The notes under the pieces were generated by a model, which was given only the letters and a program-made list of their open reading frames with translations, ran no database searches and had not been told where the DNA came from. 64,000 bases of DNA from Halictus rubicundus. Its lineage: Eukaryota; Arthropoda; Insecta; Hymenoptera; Halictidae. The number at the start of each line of letters is the position of its first letter. The stretch's first letter is position 1. The position numbers were made by a program, and so were the translations under genes. Location of the stretch: assembly GCF_050948215.1 (NCBI RefSeq), contig NW_027488996.1, positions 62,001 to 126,000 of the forward strand. Reading direction: 5' to 3'. Of the stretch, positions 42,701 through 52,573 are shown one piece after another.

Positions 42701-45239
42701 TATCCTCTATCCTATCGTGTCCTCGATCCTATCATATCATTCATCCTATAATATCCTCTATCCTATCCTATACTCTATCCTATCCCATCCACTATCCTAT
42801 CCTATCCTCTATCCTATCCTATCCTCTATCCTATCCTATCCTCTATCCTATCCTATCCCCTATCCTATCATATCCTCTATCCTATCCTATCCTCTATCCT
42901 ATCCTTTCCTCTATCTTATCCTATCCGCTATTCTATCCTATCCTCCATCGTCTCCTGTCCTCTATCCTATCCAATCCCCTATCCTTTCCTCTATCGTCTC
43001 CTATCCTCTATCCTATCCAATCCCCTATCGGATCCTGCATCCTATCCTATCCTCTATCCTATCCTATCCTCTATCCTATCCTATCCTCTATCCTATCCTT
43101 TCCTCTATCCTATCCTATCCTCTATTCTATCCTATCCTCCATCGTCTCCTGTCCTCTATCCTATCCAATCCTCTATCGTATCCTATCAGCTATCGTCTCC
43201 TGTCATCTATCCTGTCCAATCCCCTATCCGATCCTCTATATTATCCTCTTTACTATCCTGTTCTCTATCCTATCCTATCCTCTATCGTATCCTATCCTCT
43301 ATCCTATCCAATCCTCTATCCTATCCTATATCCTATCCTAGCCTCTATCCTATCCTATCCTCTCTCCTATCCTATCCTCTATCCTATCCTATCCTCTATC
43401 CTATCCTATCCACTATCCTATCATATCCTCTATCCTATCCTATCCTCTATCCTATCCTTTCCTCTATCCTATCCTATCCTCAATCCTATCCTATCCTCAA
43501 TCCTATCCTATCCTCTATCCTATCCTATCCTCTATCCTATCCTATCCTCTATCCTATCCTTTCCTCTATCCTATCCTATCCTCCATCGTCTCCTGTCCTC
43601 TATCCTATCCAATCCTCTATCGTATCCTATCAGCTATCGTCTCCTGTCATCTATCCTGTCCAATCCCCTATCCGATCCTCTATATTATCCTCTTTACTAT
43701 CCTGTTCTCTATCCTATCCTATCCTCTATCCTATCCTATCCTCTATCGTATCCTATCCTCTATCCTATCCAATCCTCTATCCTATCCTATATCCTATCCT
43801 AGCCTCTATCCTATCCAATGCCCTATCGGATCCTCTATCCTATCCTATCCTATCCAATCCCCTATCCTATCCTCTATTCGATCCTATCCTCTATGCTATC
43901 CCATCCTCTATCCTATCCTATGTTCTATCCTCAATCCTATTCTCTATCCTATCCTATCCTATATCCTATCCTATCCTCTATCCTATCCTATCCTCAATCC
44001 TATCCTATCCTCTATTATATCCGATCCTCTATCGTATCCTATCCTCTATCGTATCCTATCCTCTATCCTATCCTATCCAATCCCCTATCCTATTCTCAAT
44101 CCTATCCTATCTTCTATCCTATCCTATCCTCTATGCTATCCCATCCTCTATCCTATCCTATGCTCTATACTCAATCCTATTCCCTATCCTACCCTATCCT
44201 CTATCCTATCCTATACTCTATCCTATCCTATCCTCTATCCTATCCTATACTCTATCCTATCCTATCCTATCCAATCCCCTATCCTATCCTCTATTCGATC
44301 CTATCCTCTATCCTATCGTATCCTCTATACTATCGTATCCTCTATCCTATCGTGTCCTCGATCCTATCATATCATTCATCCTATAATATCCTCTATCCTA
44401 TCCTATACTCTATCCTATCCCATCCACTATCCTATCCTATCCTCTATCCTATCCTATCCTCTATCCTATCCTATCCTCTATCCTATCCTATCCCCTATCC
44501 TATCATATCCTCTATCCTATCCTATCCTCTATCCTATCCTTTCCTCTATCTTATCCTATCCGCTATTCTATCCTATCCTCCATCGTCTCCTGTCCTCTAT
44601 CCTATCCAATCCCCTATCCTTTCCTCTATCGTCTCCTATCCTCTATCCAATCCAATCCCCTATCGGATCCTGCATCCTATCCTATCCTCTATCCTATCCT
44701 ATCCTCTATCCTATCCTATCCTCTATCCTATCCTTTCCTCTATCCTATCCTATCCTCTATTCTATCCTATCCTCCATCGTCTCCTGTCCTCTATCCTATC
44801 CAATCCTCTATCGTATCCTATCAGCTATCGTCTCCTGTCATCTATCCTGTCCAATCCCCTATCCGATCCTCTATATTATCCTCTTTACTATCCTGTTCTC
44901 TATCCTATCCTATCCTCTATCGTATCCTATCCTCTATCCTATCCAATCCTCTATCCTATCCTATATCCTATCCTAGCCTCTATCCTATCCTATCCTCTCT
45001 CCTATCCTATCCTCTATCCTATCCTATCCTCTATCCTATCCTATCCCCTATCCTATCATATCCTCTATCCTATCCTATCCTCTATCCTATCCTTTCCTCT
45101 ATCCTATCCTATCCTCTATTCTATCCTATCCTCCATCGTCTCCTGTCCTCTATCCTATCCGATCCCCTATCCTTTCCTCTATCGTCTCCTATCCTCTATC
45201 CTATCCAATCCCCTATCGGATCCTCCATCCTATCCTATC

Positions 45240-46600
45240 CTCTATCCTATCCTAACCTCAATCCTATCCTATCCTCTATCCTATCCTATCCTCTATCCTA
45301 ACCTATCATCTATCCTATCCTATCCTCTATCCTATCCTATCCTCTATCCTATCCTTTATCCTATCCTCTATCCTATCCTATCCCCCAACCTATCCTATCC
45401 TCTATCCTATCCTATCCTCTATCCTACTCTATCCTCTATCCTATCCTATCCTCTATCCTATCCTATCCTCTATCCTCTATCCTATCCTATCCTCTATCCT
45501 ATCCTATCCTCTATCCTATCCTATCCTCTATCCTATCCTATCCTCTATCCTATCCTATCCTCTATCCTATCCTATCCTCTATCCTATCCTATCCTCTATC
45601 CTATCCTATCCTCTATCCTATCCTATCCTCTATCCTATCCTATCCTCTATCCTATCCTCTATCCTATCCTATCCTCTATCCTATTCTATCCTCTATCCTA
45701 TCCTATCCTCTATCCCATCCTATCCTCTATCCTATCCTATCCTCTATCCTATCCTATCCTCTATCCTATCCTCTATCCTATCCTATCCTCTATCCTATCC
45801 TATCCTCTATCCTATCCTATCCTCTATCCTATCCTATCCTCTATCCTATCCTCTATCCTATCCTATCCTCTATCCTATCCTATCCTCTATCCTATCCTAT
45901 CCTATCCTCTATCCGATACTATCCTCTATCCTATCCTATCTTCTATCCTATCCTATCCTCTATCCTATCCTATCCTCTATCCTATCCTATCCTCTATCCT
46001 ATCCTCTATCCTATCCTCTAACCTATCCTATCCTCTATCCTATCCTATCCTCTATCCTGTCCTATCCTTTATCCTATCCTATCCTCTATCCTATCCTATC
46101 CTCTATCCTATACTATCATCTACCTTATCCTATCCTCTATCCTATCCAATTACCTATCCTATCCTCTATTATATCCTTTCCTCTATCCTATCCTATCCTC
46201 TATCCGATCCTCTATCCTATCCTATCCTCTATCCTATCCTCTATCCTATCCTCTATCCTATCCTATCCTCTATCCTATCCTATCCTCTATTCTATCCTAT
46301 CCTCTATCATATACTATCCTCTATCCTATCCTATCCTCTATCCTATCCTATCCTCTATCTTATCCTATCCTCTATCCTCTATCCTATCCTATCCTCTATC
46401 CTATCCTATCCTCTATCCTATCCTATCCTCTATCCTATCCTATCCTCTATCCTATCCTATCCTCTATCCTATCCTATCCTCTATCCTATCCTATCCTCTA
46501 TCCTATCCTATCCTCTATCCTATCCTATCCTCTATCCTATCCTCTATCCTATCCTCTATCCTATCCTATCCTCTATCCTATCCTATCGTCTATCCTATCC
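45240..46600. repeat. Class II (near-consensus) satellite patch
   Basis: At about 45,240 the variant-rich array gives way to nearly uniform 17/12-bp monomers with 7-bp modules (TATCCTCTATCCTC). The markers CCAACCTATCC (45,385) and CTACCTTATCC (46,131) with CCAATTACC appear; the latter pair is typical of the array beyond 52.4 kb. Boundaries are approximate. Confidence 0.65.
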
Positions 46601-48250
46601 TATCCTCTATGCTATCCTCTATCCTATCCTATCCTCTATCCTATCCTACCCTCTATCCTATCCTATCCCCTATCCTATCCTCTATTCGATCCTATCCTCT
46701 ATCCTATCGTATCCTCTATCGTATCCTATCCTCTATCCTATCCAATGCTCTATCCTATCCTCTATCCTATCCTATCCTCCATCCTATCCTATTCTCTCTC
46801 CCATCCTATCCTCTATCCTATCCTATCCTCTATCCTATCCGATCCTTTATCGTATCCTATCCTCTATCCTATCCTCTTCTCTATCCTATCTTATCCTCTA
46901 TACTATCCTCTCTCCTCAGTCCTATAATATCCTCTATCCTATCCTATACTCTATCGTATCCCATCCACTATCCTATCCTATCCTCTATCCTATCCTATCC
47001 TCTATCCTATCCTATCCTCTATCCTATCCTATCCCCTATCCTATCATATCCTCTATCCTATCCTATCCTCTATCCTATCCTTTCCTCTATCCTATCCTAT
47101 CCTCTATTCTATCCTATCCTCCATCGTCTCCTGTCCTCTATCCTATCCAATCTCCTATCCTATCCTCTATCCTATCCAATGCCCTATCGGATCCTCTATC
47201 CTATCCTATCCTATCCAATCCCCTATCCTATCCTCTATTCGATCCTATCCTCTATGCTATCCCATCCTCTATCCTATCCTATGCTCTATCCTCAATCCTA
47301 TTCTCTATCCTATCCTATCCTACATCCTATCCTATCCTCTATCCTATCCTATCCTCAATCCTATCCTATCCTCTATTATATCCGATCCTCTATCGTATCC
47401 TATCCTATCCAATCCCCTATCCTATCCTCTATTCGATCCTATCCTCTATCCTATCGTATCCTCTATACTATCGTATCCTCTATCCTATCGTGTCCTCGAT
47501 CCTATCATATCATCCATCCTATAATATCCTCTATCCTATCCTATACTCTATCCTATCCCATCCACTATCCTATCCTATGCTCTATCCTATCCTATCCTCT
47601 ATCCTATCCTATCCTCTATCCTATCCTATCCCCTATCCTATCATATCCTCTATCCTATCCTATCCTCTATCCTATCCTTTCCTCTATCCTATCCTATCCT
47701 CTATTCTATCCTATCCTCCATCGTCTCCTGTCCTCTATCCTATCCAATCCCCTATCCTTTCCTCTATCGTCTCCTATCCTCTATCCTATCCAATCCCCTA
47801 TCGGATCCTCCATCCTATCCTATCCTCTATCCTATCCTATCCCCTATCCTATCATATCCTCTATCCTATCCTATCCTCTATCCTATCCTTTCCTCTATCC
47901 TATCCTATCCTCTATTCTATCCTATCCTCCATCGTCTCCTGTCCTCTATCCTATCCAGTCCCCTATCCTTTCCTCTATCGTCTCCTATCCTCTATCCTAT
48001 CCAATCCCCTATCGGATCCTCCATCCTATCCTATCCTCTATCCTATCCTAACCTCAATCCTATCCTATCCTCTATCCTATCCTATCCTCTATCCTAACCT
48101 ATCATCTATCCTATCCTATCCTCTATCCTATCCTATCCTCTATCCTATCCTCTATCCTATCCTCTATCCTATGCTATCCTCCAACCTATCCTATCCTCTA
48201 TCCTATCCTATCCTCTATCCTACTCTACCCTCTATCCTATCCTATCCTCT
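46051..48250. repeat. ~2.2-kb satellite unit left of the island
   Basis: This unit recurs on the other side of the island at 50,396-52,573. Paired markers are CTGTCCTATCCTTT (46,059 and 50,404, displacement 4,345), CTACCTTATCC (4,442), CCAATGCTCTATCC at 46,745 and 51,068 (4,323) and CCAACCTATCC at 48,181 and 52,504 (4,323). The shift changes are 97 bp (5 x 17 + 12) and 119 bp (7 x 17). Another CCAACCTATCC at 45,385 marks an earlier unit, so the pre-insertion array had a tandem unit of about 2.4-2.8 kb. Confidence 0.7.
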
Positions 48251-48393
48251 ATCCTATCCTATCCTCTATCCTATCCTATCCTCTATCCTATCCTATCCTC
48301 TATCCTATCCTCTATCCTATCCTATCCTCTATCCTATCCTCTATCCTATCCTCTATCCTATCCTCTATCCTATCCTATCCTCTATCCTATTCT

Positions 48394-48410
48394 ATCCTCT
48401 ATACTATCCT
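48394..48410. repeat. Target-site duplication, left copy (17 bp)
   Basis: ATCCTCTATACTATCCT, identical to 50,317-50,333. The flanking base differs (T at 48,393, C at 50,316), which fixes the left limit. The TATACTATCC variant inside is uncommon in the satellite, so the match is more than shared consensus. However, the length equals the 17-bp monomer, so chance similarity of neighbouring monomers cannot be fully excluded. Confidence 0.6.
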
Positions 48411-48420
48411 TTTTTTTTTT
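48410..48420 (-). other. Poly(T) run = poly(A) tail on the - strand
   Basis: Eleven consecutive T at the exact satellite/island junction, the first of which may belong to the target-site duplication. No AATAAA lies immediately upstream on the - strand. A TTTAAT-rich stretch at 48,498-48,518 gives ATTAAA words about 80-100 bases before the tail. Confidence 0.6.
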
Positions 48421-48540
48421 AAAGGTATTTGCCTCTATTTAACTTTTCAATTTCTACAAAATCGTTAAAAATCTATTATCGCTGGTCGCGCATGTACTTA
48501 ATTTAATTTAATCTAATCGATTCGCTTAAACTTAATCTAT

Positions 48541-48553
48541 TTTATATATACTA
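48541..48553. repeat. Island internal direct repeat TTTTATATATACT, copy 1
   Basis: A 13-bp word shared exactly with 50,188-50,200 near the other end of the island. Both copies are followed within about 25 bases by a CGAG, which hints at a longer diverged repeat. AT-richness makes coincidence possible. Confidence 0.4.
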
Positions 48554-48952
48554 ACACTTAAAGTAACTAAACTCGAGATTAACCCTAAGATTACAAATCT
48601 AAAACCTAAACTCTAAAAATTTACTAGCTAAACCTTATTAACCAAAAACCAAAAAACCAACACAAACAGTTGTAATTCTAATTTTTTCTATTAACCTAAC
48701 CTATCTTATCTAAAATTCGCACAGAATCGCCGAGGTCCGCAGAAATCTACTTAGCGGCTACGATATTCTCTCTACCTACTAGCTACGAAAATTTGACGAA
48801 ATTCGCAAAATTGTAAGAGTTTTTGAAGAAATCTCGTGCGATCGACGGGAAAAATTCTAAAATCGCTTCGAATTATCTAAAATCGTCTGAAAGTGACGAA
48901 AAAACGCTAAGAAATGCTAAAATTCTGCTAATTTCTGGATTTCGCAAGAGGG

Positions 48953-48985
48953 AAGTGGGGGTTTTTGGATAGTTGACCCCCACTT
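48953..48985. other. Perfect 10-bp hairpin in the island
   Basis: AAGTGGGGGT (48,953-48,962) and ACCCCCACTT (48,976-48,985) are exact reverse complements separated by a 13-base loop. Either strand's RNA could fold here. It is the strongest inverted repeat I see in the island. Confidence 0.7.
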
Positions 48986-49089
48986 ATTCTTATATGTTTG
49001 TAAAGCCCTCGTTGAATGCGTAACTTGCCTCGTTGAAAGTTTTTTCGAGAATCAGCTCCTTCCCCTTGTCCGTGTTGTTATCTCGAAAA

Positions 49090-49102
49090 GGGGGGGGGGG
49101 GG
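49090..49102 (+). repeat. G13 homopolymer
   Basis: Thirteen consecutive G between CGAAAA and TTTCGAC. Homopolymers of this length mutate and mis-sequence readily, so the exact count is uncertain. Confidence 0.8.
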
Positions 49103-49123
49103 TTTCGACAAATTTTTTGCCTT

Positions 49124-49140
49124 GGGGAACTCCGTTCCCC
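49124..49140. other. GC-rich hairpin GGGGAAC-TCC-GTTCCCC
   Basis: A perfect 7-bp stem with a 3-base loop, extendable by a T-A pair (49,123/49,141). No U-run follows on either strand, so it is not called a terminator. Confidence 0.6.
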
Positions 49141-49887
49141 AGATCACAGACACCCCTTAGATTCCCCTACCGAGTCGACCCACGTACTCAGATTTTTTAG
49201 GATCCGAAATTATTTGGTCACCCGGTATGCACGCTAATTTTCAACTTTCACCGATTCCGGCGTTCAGCGGCTCGTTGTAACGGTACGGGCGAGCACTTTA
49301 CTTTCGTCTGGTCCGTTTCCCTAATTTCCGTAAAATAAGCCTGCTAATCGCTATATCTCCGAAATGGGTGGGTGCAGAGCAAAAAAGTTTTCGGGGGGGA
49401 GAATAACTTCTCCTTTCCGACCCCCTTCGACTCGCCACCCTTCGAAATGGGCGGCCCTAAAATTTTATTGAGATCGGCCTATTTTTGTATTTTACCCGAG
49501 TTCTATCTCTTTCTCCTAAGACTTTATATCCGGTGTATAATTACTACTGGTTATCCCTCTGCGGTTTTAACTCTTCTAGTTCCTACCTTACTTTAGGTAA
49601 CACCGTCCGACCGACCCCTCACGTTGTGTGAACTTCTCGGCTTGGCCTTTCGGGTGTTCTCTATCCTCTCTTGTTCTATGTATTTTCTCTCTATCTCTCT
49701 CGTCACTTGACACTTGGAAATTCTAAACTGCTTTATAGTCCACTTGGTATTAATCTATCGAGTGTAATTGTTCGTTTTCTAACACTGTTATTTCACCGGT
49801 TTTAATTATTTATTTATTTTTAAAATTTAATTGAGATCTCTACTATTTTTAAAAACTTCTAGTCTTTTTCTATTTCTTTCTTTTCAG

Positions 49888-49948
49888 GTATATGCAGTTT
49901 TTCGGCACTCCCGTTTCCCGGATTTTGCTGGAAGTATCTTATTTTCAC
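49888..49948 (+). other. Exon-like segment flanked by splice signals
   Basis: The segment is preceded by a long pyrimidine tract ending in TTTCTTTCTTTTCAG (AG at 49,886-49,887) and followed by CAC/GTAAGT (GT at 49,949-49,950), a near-ideal 5' splice site. It is 61 bp long and open in the frame starting at its first base (GTA TAT GCA). If this is a real exon, the island carries part of a + strand transcript, opposite to the poly(A) orientation. No initiating ATG is linked to it, and the downstream frame stops at TAG (50,032-50,034). Confidence 0.3.
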
Positions 49949-50002
49949 GTAAGTGTACCCGATTTAATTTTAAGAGTTTAATCTTTTCTTTTTCTTTTTC
50001 AG
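49949..50002 (+). other. Intron-like segment, 54 bp
   Basis: It begins GTAAGT and ends with a pyrimidine tract plus TTTTTCAG. At 54 bp it is a multiple of three and has no in-frame stop, so spliced and unspliced forms would keep the same frame into 50,003 onward. Very short introns with TTTTCAG acceptors are common in several invertebrate and fungal groups. That is family knowledge and is not proof here. Confidence 0.3.
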
Positions 50003-50187
50003 ATGTTCGCGTTTGGTTTTTCGAGATTCTATAGTTGATGATCTGCTATTTTCTTTCAAGTTATTTTCCTCTTAGGAGTTTATCCGCCCCTGAGGGGTTT
50101 TTAACCCGAACTCCGCGTGAATCGCGTCTTTATTCGCGTTTTGGCTTTATAGTCCTTTTGGTTTTGAATTTTCCACTCACTTTTTAC

Positions 50188-50200
50188 TTTTATATATACT
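50188..50200. repeat. Island internal direct repeat TTTTATATATACT, copy 2
   Basis: Second copy of the 13-bp word at 48,541. Read on the - strand it is a TATA-like AGTATATATAAAA about 115 bases inside the proposed 5' end of the inserted element; promoter function is not shown. Confidence 0.4.
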
Positions 50201-50316
50201 CATACTTATTATTTCGAGTAAGAATAAATTAAAGTAAAACTCGCGAGTGCGGTTGAAATTTTCGCGTTTCTATGCTCTCTTACGATGTTAGCTCGGTGAG
50301 ATTTCGATTCGCTCTC

Positions 50317-50333
50317 ATCCTCTATACTATCCT
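50317..50333. repeat. Target-site duplication, right copy (17 bp)
   Basis: Exact second copy of ATCCTCTATACTATCCT. Deleting 48,411-50,333 joins two satellite monomers in correct 17-bp register, as expected if the island was inserted into an existing array. Confidence 0.6.
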
Positions 50334-50395
50334 ATCCTCTATCCTATCCTCTATCCTATCCTCTATCCTATCCTATCCTCTATCCTATCCTATCC

Positions 50396-52573
50396 TCTAT
50401 CCTGTCCTATCCTTTATCCTATCCTATCCCCTATCCTATCATATCCTCTATCCTATCCTATCCTCTAACCTATCCTTTCCTCTATCCTATCCTATCCTCT
50501 ATTCTATCCTATCCTCCATCGTCTCCTGTCCTCTATCCTATCCAATCCCCTATCCTGTCCTCTACCTTATCCTATCCTCTATCCTATCCAATTACCTATC
50601 CTATCCTCTATTATATCCTTTCCTCTATCCTATCCTATCCTCTATCCGATCCTCTATCCTATCCTATCCTCTATCCTATCCTCTATCCTATCCTCTATCC
50701 TATCCTATCCTCTATCCTATCCTATCCTCTATTCTATCCTATCCTCTATCATATACTATCCTCTATCCTATCCTATCCTCTATCCTATCCTATCCTCTAT
50801 CTGATCCTATCCTCTATCCTCTATCCTATCCTATCCTACATCCTATCCTATCCTCTATCCTATCCTCTATCCTATCCTCTATCCTATCCTATCCTCTATC
50901 CTATCCTATCGTCTATCCTATCCTATCCTCTATGCTATCCTCTATCCTATCCTATCCTCTATCCTATCCTACCCTCTATCCTATCCTATCCCCTATCCTA
51001 TCCTCTATTCGATCCTATCCTCTATCCTATCGTATCCTCTATCGTATCCTATCCTCTATCCTATCCAATGCTCTATCCTATCCTCTATCCTATCCTATCC
51101 TCTATCCTATCCTATTCTCTCTCCTATCCTATCCTCTATCCTATCCTATCCTCTATCCTATCCGATCCTTTATCGTATCCTATCCTCTATCCTATCCTCT
51201 TCTCTATCGTATCTTATCCTCTATACTATCCTCTCTCCTCAGTCCTATAATATCCTCTATCCTATCCTATACTCTATCGTATCCCATCCACTATCCTATC
51301 CTATCCTCTATCCTATCCTATCCTCTATCCTATCCTATCCTCTATCCTATCCTATCCCCTATCCTATCATATCCTCTATCCTATCCTATCCTCTATCCTA
51401 TCCTTTCCTCTATCCTATCCTATCCTCTATTCTATCCTATCCTCCATCGTCTCCTGCCCTCTATCCTATCCAATCTCCTATCCTATCCTCTATCCTATCC
51501 AATGCCCTATCGGATCCTCTATCCTATCCTATCCTATCCAATCCCCTATCCTATCCTCTATTCGATCCTATCCTCTATGCTATCCCATCCTCTATCCTAT
51601 CCTATGCTCTATCCTCAATCCTATTCTCTATCCTATCCTATCCTATATCCTATCCTATCCTATATCCTATCCTATCCTCAATCCTATCCTATCCTCTATT
51701 ATATCCGATCCTCTATCGTATCCTATCCTCTATCGTATCCTATCCTCTATCCTATCCTATCCAATCCCCTATCCTATTCTCAATCATATCCTATCTTCTA
51801 TCCTATCCTATCCTCTATGCTATCCCATCCTCTATCCTATCCTATGCTCTATCCTCAATCCTATTGCCTATCCTACCCTATCCTCTATCCTATACTATAC
51901 TCTATCCTATCCTATCCTCTATCCTACCCTATCCTCTATCCTATACTATACTCTATCCTATCCTATCCTCTATCCTATCCTATACTCTATCCTATCCTAT
52001 CCTATCCAATCCCCTATCCTATCCTCTATTCGATCCTATCCTCTATCCTATCGTATCCTCTATACTATCGTATCCTCTATCCTATCGTGTCCTCGATCCT
52101 ATCATATCATTCATCCTATAATATCCTCTATCCTATCCTATACTCTATCCTATCCCATCCACTATCCTATCCTATCCTCTATCCTATCCTATCCTCTATC
52201 CTATCCTATCCTCTATCCTATCCTATCCCCTATCCTATCATATCCTCTATCCTATCCTATCCTCTAACCTATCCTTTCCTCTATCCTATCCTATCCTCCA
52301 TTCTATCCTATCCTCCATCGTCTCCTGTCCTCTATCCTATCCAATCCCCTATCCTGTCCTCTATCGTCTCCTATCCTCTATCCTATCCAATCCTCTATCC
52401 TAACCTATCATCTATCCTATCCTATCATCTATCCTATCCTATCCTCTATCCTATCCTATCCTCTATCCTATCCTCTATCCTATCCTCTATCCTATCCTAT
52501 CCTCCAACCTATCCTATCCTCTATCCTATCCTATCCTCTATCCTACTCTATCCTCTATCCTATCCTATCCTCT
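50396..52573. repeat. ~2.2-kb satellite unit right of the island
   Basis: Partner of 46,051-48,250. Near 50,430-50,567 it carries a patch of class I variants (CATATCC, CCATCGTCTCC, CCAATCCCC) that is absent from the left partner, which suggests local exchange or gene conversion. It contains no copy of the island. Confidence 0.7.

Larger units (their letters stand above)
1..48410. repeat. Satellite array, left part (17-bp/12-bp TATCC family)
   Basis: An uninterrupted tandem array that continues past the left edge of the window. The dominant monomer is TATCCTATCCTATCCTC (17 bp), mixed with TATCCTATCCTC (12 bp) and rarer 7- and 22-bp forms, so the array reads as (TATCC)n followed by TATCCTC. 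The + strand consensus has no G; G appears only in variants such as CTATCGTATCC, TATGCTATCCC and ATCGGATCCTC. Most of this part is rich in such variants, and the same variant strings recur in the same order, which shows higher-order duplication. The 17-mer has no + strand stop codon, so all three frames are open over long distances, while the - strand frames carry TAG three times per 17 codons. No gene is supported anywhere in this stretch. Long-range chromosomal function (centromere or heterochromatin) is inference only. Confidence 0.97.
48411..50316 (-). mobile_element. Probable retrotransposed insertion, non-coding, - strand
   Basis: This is the only non-satellite sequence in the window, AT-rich and of ordinary complexity. 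The left edge begins with ten T (eleven counting 48,410), which reads as a poly(A) tail on the - strand. An exact 17-bp direct repeat, ATCCTCTATACTATCCT, abuts both edges (48,394-48,410 and 50,317-50,333). Poly(A) plus a target-site duplication of this size is the hallmark of target-primed reverse transcription by LINE-type machinery. The - strand has no long open frame, so it is not an intact LINE. It could be the 3' untranslated part of a LINE, a long non-autonomous element, or a retrocopy of a non-coding RNA. The + strand splice-like signals (49,888-50,002) would argue instead for a gene fragment. I do not recognise the family. Confidence 0.6.

Noticed and set aside
1..48410. CRISPR array
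   Set aside because: Repeats are directly adjacent with no unique spacers of constant length, and the 12- and 17-bp units are far too short.
49124..49140. Intrinsic terminator
   Set aside because: The stem is GC-rich but is not followed by a T-run on either strand, and the sequence looks eukaryotic.
49372..49596. 74-codon open frame in the island
   Set aside because: It starts with GTG, has no recognisable domain, and overlaps low-complexity G-rich sequence. In a eukaryotic context there is no support for it.
49831..50034. 67-codon open frame in the island
   Set aside because: It starts with TTG and runs through two pyrimidine tracts that look like splice acceptors; the Phe/Leu/Ser-rich translation reflects those tracts. 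Reported only as exon-like and intron-like segments.
50035..50232. 65-codon open frame (ATG at 50,038) in the island
   Set aside because: The Phe/Tyr/Leu-rich translation comes from T-rich DNA, and there is no homologue I recognise and no supporting context.
48411..50316. Intact LINE, LTR element or DNA transposon
   Set aside because: No reverse transcriptase, integrase or transposase frame on either strand, and no terminal inverted or long terminal repeats beyond the short direct repeats described.
48411..50316. tRNA or rRNA genes
   Set aside because: No cloverleaf with A and B box spacing and no rRNA core sequence was recognised on reading both strands.
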